From positions 1 to 8,887 of the forward strand of contig CAJONM010000128.1 of assembly GCA_905235885.1 (NCBI GenBank): a stretch of 8,887 nucleotides of DNA, given 5' to 3'. A program made the position numbers and the translations under genes. Source of the stretch: an uncultured Clostridia bacterium (GTDB lineage: Bacteria > Bacillota > Clostridia > UBA1381). How positions within the stretch are numbered: the first letter of the stretch is position 1; every line of letters begins with the position of its first letter. Below the pieces are notes generated by a model. It did no database searches and was not told the origin of the DNA. It was given only the letters and a program-made list of their open reading frames with translations. Of the stretch, positions 1 to 5,564 are shown piece after piece.

Positions 1-204
1 CGCATCGTCTGTTCTGTAGAGCAGAAACGCATACACACCCAAAACGGTGGCAACGGCAAGCAGAAGCAGGATCACTATGTCAAGTCCGCGAACGGCTGTG
101 GACTTTGCTGCTGTCTTTTTCTCGCACATCATTTTATAGTGCTTGGCATCTTCTGTATTGCCTGCCGCCATGGCATTACGCATACGAACATAGTTATAAT
201 CCAT
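1..204 (-). CDS. Single-span membrane protein, N-terminal part (partial, unrecognised)
   Basis: From the ATG at 204 the minus strand stays open to the window edge for 68 codons. AGAGGT lies 6 nt upstream, a reasonable ribosome-binding site. The translation begins MDYNYVRMRNAMAAGNTEDA and has a charged, mostly hydrophilic N-terminus of about 42 residues, then a hydrophobic helix at about 43-63 (DIVILLLLAVATVLGVYAFLLY) and RTDDA before the window ends. The basic residues before the helix (KK at 29-30, Lys34, Arg39) suggest that the N-terminus is cytoplasmic. I do not recognise the family, and the rest of the protein lies outside the window. It starts 51 nt after ymfH on the same strand, so it may be co-transcribed. 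A role with the M16 pair is only possible, not shown. Confidence 0.7.
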   Translation of the reverse strand, partial: MDYNYVRMRNAMAAGNTEDAKHYKMMCEKKTAAKSTAVRGLDIVILLLLAVATVLGVYAFLLYRTDDA

Positions 205-210
205 GTCTTG

Positions 211-216
211 ACCTCT
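211..216 (-). promoter_or_regulatory. Ribosome-binding site of the partial membrane-protein gene
   Basis: AGAGGT on the minus strand lies 6 nt before the ATG at 204. It is the main support for that start, because the protein itself is cut by the window edge and has no recognised homologue. Confidence 0.6.
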
Positions 217-235
217 GACTTCTGTTACAAATATG

Positions 236-260
236 TATGATGCCGCTTATAGGCATCATA
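236..260 (-). repeat. Inverted repeat (9-bp stem, 7-nt loop) over the ymfH stop codon
   Basis: The plus-strand arms TATGATGCC (236-244) and GGCATCATA (252-260) are exact reverse complements around the loop GCTTATA. The ymfH stop codon (258-256) lies in one arm. In the direction of transcription the stem is followed by CATATTTGTAAC, with no strong T-run, so it is at most a weak terminator. It may instead trim transcription or stabilise the mRNA 3' end between ymfH and the next gene, whose start lies 32 nt beyond the stem. Confidence 0.5.
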
Positions 261-1545
261 TCGGCTTTATTACCGACAACGCCGCGCGGTCGGAGCGGAA
301 ATGCTCCTGGAACCTGCGCTTTATATCCTCAAAGGATATCGTTTTATACACATCATAAAAATTGAAATAATCAATATCCATAAATGAAAATTGCAGAAAT
401 GTTCCGGCATAATCCTCTATATCGTTATGAGAGCGGATATAGTGTCCCCATACGACCTTTTTCTCGCGCTCAAAGTCTGCTTCGGATAAGCCCTGCTCCT
501 TTACACGGCACAGCTCGTCCATAATTATATCATATACCTTTTGCGACTCTCTGGACTCGCCGTCAAGCGATGTAAAGCCATAGTCGCTCTGAAACATATA
601 ATCAACGGAAAAGCTGCTGTTTATAAGACCCATATCATATAACTTTTTGTATATCTCTGACCCTTTCCCGAAAAGCATATCCAAAAGAATGGTTATCTCT
701 ATTTCCTTTTTAAGAAGTTCGCTGCCGTGTTTGTCTGTATCGTTATCCTTCCAGCCGATCATAAACATTGGCGTTGCTACTGCCATGCTCTCTTCGCTGT
801 AGTTTGTTGCGATCTCAGGCGGCTCCGGCTTGTGTATTCTCTTTATCGGCTCATCGAACGGCTTGTTATTCTTTATCCCCGACTCTATTACGGCTATCGT
901 CCTGTCAATGTCGATATTCCCCACTATCACAAGCGCCATATTCGTCAGATTATAAAATGTGTTATAGCATTTATAAAGATAATCGGCGGTGATATGGCTT
1001 ATGCTCTCTATCGTGCCGGCTATCTCCTTTTTTATCGGATGCTCCTTATATAGACAGTTTACGAAATTAAAAAATAATTTCCAGCCGGGGCTGTCGTCAT
1101 ACATCTTTATCTCCTGCCCGATTATACCCCGTTCCTTCTCGACCGTTTCCTCGGTGTAGTAAGGGCTTTGCACATAATCCAAAAGCGTTTGCAGGTTTTC
1201 TTCAAAATTATTCGTAGCGGTAAAGAGATATGCCGTCATATTAAACGATGTGAACGCATTTGCGCTGCCGCCGTATTTTGAAAATTTGTCAAAAACATTG
1301 CTGCCGTCGGGCTGATCGAACATCTTATGCTCAAGATAATGCGCTATACCGTCCGGCACATGAGTTACCTCAGTCTGTCCGGGAACAATAAAATCAGAAT
1401 CAACTGAGCCGTATCTCGTTCCGAATATAGCATATGCGCTGCTGTATTCGTTTTTCGGTATCATATATATGCCAAGTCCCGAAGCGTGTACTCCCGAATA
1501 CAGCGTTTCACCCGTTATATCGCTCTTTGTTATCCGCATCTCCAT
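256..1545 (-). CDS. ymfH: M16-family zinc metallopeptidase, YmfH type
   Basis: This 429-residue protein is the zinc-bearing partner of the preceding M16 gene. The inverted zinc motif HxxEH is present as HYLEH at 69-73 (GIAHYLEHKMFD). The likely third ligand is Glu145 in GIIGQEIKMYDD. The conserved block GGSANAFTSFNMTAYLF (92-108) follows the usual M16 pattern. In the C-terminal half, the place of the R/Y motif reads YKKLYDMGL (about 299-307), without the Arg-Glu seen in its partner. The two genes therefore look complementary, as in a heterodimeric processing peptidase. Start: the frame opens at a TTG at 1572, but AGAGGAG lies 9 nt before the ATG at 1545, so that ATG is chosen; the ATG at 1539 is another possibility. 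Homologues are probably cytoplasmic; I see no signal peptide. The substrate is unknown. Confidence 0.91.
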   Translation of the reverse strand: MEMRITKSDITGETLYSGVHASGLGIYMIPKNEYSSAYAIFGTRYGSVDSDFIVPGQTEVTHVPDGIAHYLEHKMFDQPDGSNVFDKFSKYGGSANAFTSFNMTAYLFTATNNFEENLQTLLDYVQSPYYTEETVEKERGIIGQEIKMYDDSPGWKLFFNFVNCLYKEHPIKKEIAGTIESISHITADYLYKCYNTFYNLTNMALVIVGNIDIDRTIAVIESGIKNNKPFDEPIKRIHKPEPPEIATNYSEESMAVATPMFMIGWKDNDTDKHGSELLKKEIEITILLDMLFGKGSEIYKKLYDMGLINSSFSVDYMFQSDYGFTSLDGESRESQKVYDIIMDELCRVKEQGLSEADFEREKKVVWGHYIRSHNDIEDYAGTFLQFSFMDIDYFNFYDVYKTISFEDIKRRFQEHFRSDRAALSVIKPI

Positions 1546-1554
1546 AATTATTAT

Positions 1555-1561
1555 CTCCTCT
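1555..1561 (-). promoter_or_regulatory. ymfH: Ribosome-binding site of ymfH (decides start)
   Basis: AGAGGAG on the minus strand lies 9 nt before the ATG at 1545. It sits within the codons that would be translated if the TTG at 1572 were the start, and it would encode the acidic pair Glu-Glu there. It supports a protein that begins MEMRITKSD. Confidence 0.72.
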
Positions 1562-1583
1562 CTCGGTTGCAAGAAAAGTCAAC

Positions 1584-2864
1584 TTATTTGTCGCGTCCCT
1601 TTAAAAAATACACAGTGTCAAGCATAAGCTTTTTTGATACCGCCACGACATCGGCCACAGTTACGCTCTTTACGATTTCTATCATTTCGTCAAGCGTCTT
1701 GTCCGTACCGGCAATTTTGTTCATAAGGTTGCAGGTCGCCAATGCGCGCTGATCGTCATAATACGAATTGAATGTATTTATTATCGAGCTTATACTCGAA
1801 TTAAACTCATGCTCGGTTATGTTCCCGTTCTGTATTTCCTTTAGCTGCGCAAGCGTTTCATCATACGCGCTCCGGAACTTATCAAACTCTATTCCTGCGT
1901 TTACGACAAGCATTCCCTTGAACCGCTCAAGCTGTGACGATGCGTAATACGCCAGCGAAAGTTTTTCGCGCACATTGTTGAAAAGCTTTGAATGCGCGCC
2001 TGCGCCGAATACGCTGTTAAAAACGACAAGCGCGTAATAATCGCTGTCATTAGGCTTGACATTCGTTAAAAAGCCCATTGATAGCTTGCCTTGAGTTACA
2101 TCCATCTCCTCAGATACATTGTGAAGCTCGGTTATGTCTCTTTGGAGTATGTCCGTTTTCGGCAGCTGTGCAGCCGTAAAAGACAGCTTATCAGTGTAAC
2201 GGCGTATCACCGTTTCAGCCGCCTTTATGTCCGCGTCTCCGCATAAATATATATCTATGGGCGATGATGTTATTATCGCTCTGTAATGGTCATACAGCGT
2301 CTTTGGCGTGATGGAGCTTATTACATCCTTGTCTCCGAGTCTTCCTATGGCAAAATCAGTGCCGCGCGCCGTTTCCTCCTGACATCTGGATGACGCGTAC
2401 AGCCTTTTATCGTTTATGAACACATCGATCTTGTCGGCGGCATTGATCTTCTCCTGCTCTACCACCTTTTTGTCAAACGCGCCGTCTTGCAGCTTCGGCG
2501 CAAATATGACAGACATCAGAAGATTTAAAAGATCAGCCGTAAGCGGCTCTCCCTCCGGGGCATAGCGGTCGGAAATCGTTTCCGCGTCAAAATATATAAT
2601 ATGATCCTCACCGCACTTGAGAGTCGTTCCGCCCATGGTCGCACCGTAAAGATTTCCGAGATATTTCGCGACAGCCTCCCTGTCGGGGCAAAGTTCCGTT
2701 CCGCTTTTCAATACGGACGGCAAAAGAGCGTTATAAGACGCTTCTTCATTATTAAGCGGTCTGTGTATATATATCGCCGCAGATGTGGTTTTAAGCTTCG
2801 TCATACTTATATAGTGTAGACTGACATTGTCGTTTATTATTACATTTTCCATTGTTACAACCAT
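1584..2864 (-). CDS. ymfF: M16-family peptidase-like protein, YmfF type (no zinc motif)
   Basis: This 426-residue protein has the two-half M16 (pitrilysin/MPP) layout. The N-terminal half lacks the zinc-binding HxxEH, having SVLKSGTEL at 50-58 where it would lie, so this subunit should not bind the catalytic zinc. The C-terminal half keeps the substrate-binding R/Y motif: FGAGAHSKLF at 286-295, then NNVREKLSLAYY at 296-307 with Arg299 and Tyr306/307. The arrangement matches the Bacillus YmfF subunit and recalls the non-catalytic subunit of mitochondrial processing peptidase. It is followed 38 nt later by the zinc-bearing partner. NCBI naming links these genes to EF-P 5-aminopentanol modification, by association only; neither ymfI nor efp is seen here. 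Start: ATG 2864 has AAAGGGG only 3 nt upstream; ATG 2852 (MENVIIND) is an alternative, at 15 nt. Confidence 0.87.
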   Translation of the reverse strand: MVVTMENVIINDNVSLHYISMTKLKTTSAAIYIHRPLNNEEASYNALLPSVLKSGTELCPDREAVAKYLGNLYGATMGGTTLKCGEDHIIYFDAETISDRYAPEGEPLTADLLNLLMSVIFAPKLQDGAFDKKVVEQEKINAADKIDVFINDKRLYASSRCQEETARGTDFAIGRLGDKDVISSITPKTLYDHYRAIITSSPIDIYLCGDADIKAAETVIRRYTDKLSFTAAQLPKTDILQRDITELHNVSEEMDVTQGKLSMGFLTNVKPNDSDYYALVVFNSVFGAGAHSKLFNNVREKLSLAYYASSQLERFKGMLVVNAGIEFDKFRSAYDETLAQLKEIQNGNITEHEFNSSISSIINTFNSYYDDQRALATCNLMNKIAGTDKTLDEMIEIVKSVTVADVVAVSKKLMLDTVYFLKGRDK

Positions 2865-2867
2865 GAA

Positions 2868-2874
2868 CCCCTTT
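2868..2874 (-). promoter_or_regulatory. ymfF: Ribosome-binding site of ymfF, unusually close to its ATG
   Basis: AAAGGGG on the minus strand begins at the last base of the gpr stop codon and lies only 3 nt before the ATG at 2864. The alternative ATG at 2852 would be 15 nt away. Neither spacing is ideal, so the start is less certain than for the neighbouring genes. Confidence 0.5.
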
Positions 2875-3719
2875 CAATCTATAATACTCTCAATGTCCCT
2901 GAATGTAAGATTTTTATGCAATGCCATATTTATGCCGTTTGCGATCGTCTTTGACATTCTTTCTATAACAAGATCTATATCGCGCGTTGTCACTACAAGC
3001 GATGAAAATTCATCGGGCAGATCGCCGCCCGATATAAGCTCCGCCGCGATAACGGTAGGCACGCCTATTGCTATTACCTTTACTCCGAGAGTTTCTTCAT
3101 TTATACCTGCTCGATCGTTGCCGACACCTGATCCGGGTGCTATACCCGTATCAGCGATCTGAACGGTTGTGCATACTCTGCTTATATCCGCGCCTGCAAG
3201 CGCGTCTATGGCAATTATCGTATCGGGTTTTACAGAGTCTGACACGCTCTTTATAACATCAAGTGTTTCGATACCTGTCGTTCCCATTACACCCGGAGCA
3301 ATGGCGCAAACATCGCTGTATTCCTCGCCTATCGCGTCCGGCATATGTTTTTTGATATGGCTCGTCACGATAAGCCGGCTTACAGTCTCGCTGCCGAGCG
3401 CGTCGGGAGTAATATCCCTGTTGCCAAGTCCTGCAACTAGCGTTTTCTCGCCCACGCAAAGTTGTCGCAGCTCATCGGCTATCATATTGCACACATATTC
3501 ATAGTCATCAAGACTGTATTTAAGATCGGGCGCCTCTATCGTTATATATCGACCCTTCTGCTTGCCTATGGCTTTCGCGCCCTCATCATTTGTGACATCG
3601 ACTACCGTTCGTGATATTTTGCCATGCTCGGTCTTTGAAAGCTCTACGCCCTCGATCTTCTCCGCATCGTTTCTTGACATTTCATGCGCTTCTACCGCCA
3701 GATCTGTTCTGATACCCAT
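2874..3719 (-). CDS. gpr: Germination protease GPR (spore protease)
   Basis: GPR degrades the small acid-soluble proteins that coat spore DNA, releasing amino acids at germination. It is made as a zymogen in the forespore. The propeptide cleavage region RTDLAVEA lies at residues 4-11, resembling the sites it cuts in its substrates. The two aspartates implicated in catalysis (Asp127 and Asp193 in Bacillus megaterium) appear as Asp106 in ITPDALG and Asp172 in IAIDALAG, with the same 66-residue spacing. The block around VQIADTGIAPGSGVGNDR (187-204) and GVPTV (219-223) are also family signatures. At 281 residues it is shorter than the Bacillus enzyme (about 370); the stretch between GVPTV and LVVTTRDID is very short. 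Start: GGAGAGG lies 7 nt before the ATG at 3719, whereas the upstream ATG at 3740 has no site. Forespore sigma-G control is expected, but no clear promoter is visible. Confidence 0.96.
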   Translation of the reverse strand: MGIRTDLAVEAHEMSRNDAEKIEGVELSKTEHGKISRTVVDVTNDEGAKAIGKQKGRYITIEAPDLKYSLDDYEYVCNMIADELRQLCVGEKTLVAGLGNRDITPDALGSETVSRLIVTSHIKKHMPDAIGEEYSDVCAIAPGVMGTTGIETLDVIKSVSDSVKPDTIIAIDALAGADISRVCTTVQIADTGIAPGSGVGNDRAGINEETLGVKVIAIGVPTVIAAELISGGDLPDEFSSLVVTTRDIDLVIERMSKTIANGINMALHKNLTFRDIESIID

Positions 3720-3726
3720 ATTAGCA

Positions 3727-3733
3727 CCTCTCC
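3727..3733 (-). promoter_or_regulatory. gpr: Ribosome-binding site of gpr (decides start)
   Basis: GGAGAGG on the minus strand ends 7 nt before the ATG at 3719. Its first G is also the last base of a 10-bp inverted repeat immediately upstream. It supports 3719 over 3740 as the start, giving a propeptide of only about 6 residues. Confidence 0.75.
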
Positions 3734-3760
3734 AAAACATAAATTTATTCTTATGTTTTG
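3733..3760 (-). repeat. Perfect 10-bp inverted repeat in the gpr leader
   Basis: The arms CAAAACATAA and TTATGTTTTG are exact reverse complements separated by 8 nt (ATTTATTC on the plus strand). The element fills half of the 56-nt gap between the thioredoxin-like gene and gpr and touches the gpr ribosome-binding site. It is AT-rich and lacks a following T-run in the direction of transcription, so it is not a standard terminator. It could be an operator for a dimeric regulator or an mRNA hairpin that affects gpr translation. The repeat is seen directly; its role is inferred. Confidence 0.6.
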
Positions 3761-3775
3761 CAGGCGGCGCGCGGT

Positions 3776-4240
3776 TTATTCATTTCCGGTTGCTCTTGCG
3801 ATGCTTTCTGTCATTTGCTCCTTTGTAACGCATTCGCCCATAAATGCGCACGGATCATTATGTGTGTTGAGCATTATAAGCGACGGAGTGCCGAGCGCGA
3901 TTATGTCGCCAAAGCGATCCTTTGCGTCTGACTCCTCGTCAATATCCACAACATCAAATTTTACCGTCCCCTCATATTCAGACTTTACTTCCTCAAGAAC
4001 AGCCATATATTCATCATAGTTTTCGTCTTTTGTCGTTACAAAATACATAAAAGTGGGAGTGTATACCTCCGCCTCCGTCTCGACCTTTGCCGTATCAGGC
4101 GGCGTGGTCCGGTCTCTCTTGCTTACAACGACGATCGCCGCTACAGCTATTGCAACGACTATCACTATTATAAGCAACACCTTTTGGACCTTAGTCTCCT
4201 TTGCTCTGTCCTCGCTCTTTTTTAAATTTTCAGATGACAT
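3776..4240 (-). CDS. Membrane-anchored thioredoxin-like protein without a CxxC motif
   Basis: This small protein (154 residues from the chosen start) has a charged N-terminus rich in Lys and Glu, one hydrophobic segment at about 20-40 (KVLLIIVIVVAIAVAAIVVV), a Thr/Pro/Glu-rich linker and a C-terminal domain of about 90 residues. That domain reads like a thioredoxin fold: strand FMYFVTT, helix YMAVLEEVKSEY, strand VKFDVVDID, then LGTPSLIML, where Pro119 takes the place of the conserved cis-proline. The usual WCxxC is absent; the equivalent loop is TTKDENYDEY. The only cysteines are Cys131 and Cys137 near the end. It is probably anchored with the domain outside the membrane, although positive charges flank both sides of the segment. 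Start: GGAGGG lies 7 nt before the ATG at 4240, so I prefer it to the ATG at 4255, which would overlap trmFO. The function is unknown; thiol-disulfide exchange looks unlikely. Confidence 0.72.
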   Translation of the reverse strand: MSSENLKKSEDRAKETKVQKVLLIIVIVVAIAVAAIVVVSKRDRTTPPDTAKVETEAEVYTPTFMYFVTTKDENYDEYMAVLEEVKSEYEGTVKFDVVDIDEESDAKDRFGDIIALGTPSLIMLNTHNDPCAFMGECVTKEQMTESIARATGNE

Positions 4241-4241
4241 A

Positions 4242-5555
4242 TCAATACCCTCCATCCTTTATCCTGTTTGAAATCACTCCGAGCGCACGCTCTGCGATGA
4301 GCCGGTAGCGCTCCTGTTTATTTTTAACGCGCGTATCAAGTCCTTGTATTATGCCGAAATTCGCGTTCATCGGCTGAAATTTTGTATTTGCGCTGTTGGA
4401 TATATAAAGTGCCAAAGCTCCCGACGCCGTTTGCGGGCTCGGCTCCGGCGCTGTCCTGCCGCAAAGTACAGCGGCAAGGTTATATCCTGCCATTATTCCG
4501 CTTGATGCCGATTCGACATATCCTTCCACGCCTGTTATCTGTCCGGCAAAATATATTTTCGGATGCTTTCTCATTCGGTAATATTTATCCAATAGCATCG
4601 GTGAATTGATATATGTATTCCGATGCATTACGCCGTATTTGACAAACTCCGCATTTTCAAGCCCCGGTATCATTGTAAATACCCGTTTCTGTTCGCCCCA
4701 TTTCAGGTTTGTCTGAAATCCGACCATGTTATAAAGCGAGCCGCTCGCGTCATCCTGTCTGAGCTGAACAACGGCATACGCGTTATCCTTCCCCGTTTTC
4801 GGATCAACAAGCCCGACAGGCTTGAGCGGTCCGAATGTAAGCGTTTGAAATCCGCGCTTTGCCATCACCTCAACAGGCATACACCCCTCAAAGACCTCCG
4901 CGCCTTCAAAATCGTGCAGCTGCACCGTCTCTGCACCTGTAAGCTCATTATAAAACGCGGTGTATTCCTCCTTTGTCAAGGGACAGTTTATATAATCCGC
5001 CGTTCCTCTGCCGTATCGCGCCGCGCGGAACACCTTGGTTTTATCTATGCTCTCCTCCGTTACGATAGGCGCGGCAGCGTCATAAAACGCCAATCCGTCC
5101 ATTCCCGTCAGCTCCGATATACCTTTTGAAAGCCCTTCCGATGTAAGAGGCCCTGTGGCGATTATGGTATATTGATCGGTATCTATGGATGTTACTTCCT
5201 CGTTTATAACGGTTATAAGAGGCTCTGATTTTACTTTGTCGGTTATATATCGGGAAAATAACTCCCTGTCCACCGCAAGCGCACCGCCTGCCGGGACGCG
5301 GCTTTTATCCGCCGCCTCCATCATGACGGAGCCGAAAAGACGCATTTCCGCTTTCAAAAGTCCGCAGGCGTTTTCTATACGCTCCGCCTTGAGTGAATTG
5401 GAGCACACAAGCTCGGCGAACGCGTCACTGTGATGCGCCGGAGAATATTTATGCGGTTTCATTTCGTAAAGCTCTGTTTCTATGCCGTATTTTGCAAGCT
5501 GCAACGCCGCCTCGCAGCCGGCAAGACCGGCACCTATCACCTTTACCTTTTCCAT
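4242..5555 (-). CDS. trmFO: Methylenetetrahydrofolate--tRNA-(uracil-5-)-methyltransferase TrmFO
   Basis: TrmFO (formerly Gid) makes m5U at position 54 in the T-loop of tRNA, taking the methyl group from 5,10-methylenetetrahydrofolate with FAD as cofactor. The 437 residues match the family length. An FAD-binding dinucleotide motif, VIGAGLAGCEAALQL, starts at residue 6. The signature HHSDAFAELVCSNSLKA is at 41-57. Cys51 and Cys225 (in VFEGCMPVE) correspond to the two functional cysteines known in the Bacillus enzyme. Further family blocks are QTLTFGPLKPVGL (237-249), FAGQITGVEGYVESASSG (336-353) and FQPMNANFGI (393-402). There is no clear Shine-Dalgarno before the ATG at 5555, only A-rich sequence from the topA end, so translation may depend on coupling to topA, 9 nt upstream. 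The stop lies 1 nt before the next gene's chosen start. Confidence 0.97.
   Translation of the reverse strand: MEKVKVIGAGLAGCEAALQLAKYGIETELYEMKPHKYSPAHHSDAFAELVCSNSLKAERIENACGLLKAEMRLFGSVMMEAADKSRVPAGGALAVDRELFSRYITDKVKSEPLITVINEEVTSIDTDQYTIIATGPLTSEGLSKGISELTGMDGLAFYDAAAPIVTEESIDKTKVFRAARYGRGTADYINCPLTKEEYTAFYNELTGAETVQLHDFEGAEVFEGCMPVEVMAKRGFQTLTFGPLKPVGLVDPKTGKDNAYAVVQLRQDDASGSLYNMVGFQTNLKWGEQKRVFTMIPGLENAEFVKYGVMHRNTYINSPMLLDKYYRMRKHPKIYFAGQITGVEGYVESASSGIMAGYNLAAVLCGRTAPEPSPQTASGALALYISNSANTKFQPMNANFGIIQGLDTRVKNKQERYRLIAERALGVISNRIKDGGY
4248..4253 (-). promoter_or_regulatory. Ribosome-binding site of the thioredoxin-like gene (decides start)
   Basis: GGAGGG on the minus strand is 7 nt before the ATG at 4240 and lies inside the last codons of trmFO. 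The trmFO stop (4244-4242) falls between this site and the ATG, which suggests termination-reinitiation coupling. It would be coding if the ATG at 4255 were used. Confidence 0.7.
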
Positions 5556-5564
5556 ATTATATGG

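Noticed and set aside
1546..1586. TTGACT and TAATAA as a sigma-A promoter before ymfH
   Set aside because: The two elements are about 23 nt apart, outside the normal spacer range, and TAATAA sits between the ribosome-binding site and the ATG.
3733..3760. The gpr-leader dyad as a rho-independent terminator
   Set aside because: The stem is AT-rich and is followed by GAGAGG rather than a T-run, so it does not fit an intrinsic terminator.
3741..3800. Possible sigma-G or sigma-F promoter before gpr (GAATA and CATAAGA on the minus strand)
   Set aside because: CATAAGA differs from the sigma-G -10 pattern at one key position, and GAATA lies 21 nt away, too far for the usual 17-18 nt spacer. A sigma-F reading also fails at conserved bases.
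3776..4240. Assignment of the thioredoxin-like gene as a TlpA/ResA-type thiol-disulfide oxidoreductase
   Set aside because: The CxxC motif required for that activity is absent, so only a fold-level name is justified.
4623..5129. Plus-strand open frame of 168 codons
   Set aside because: It lies entirely antisense to trmFO, whose conserved motifs span it, and its translation is rich in Arg, Leu, Cys and His with no recognisable domain. It is a shadow frame.
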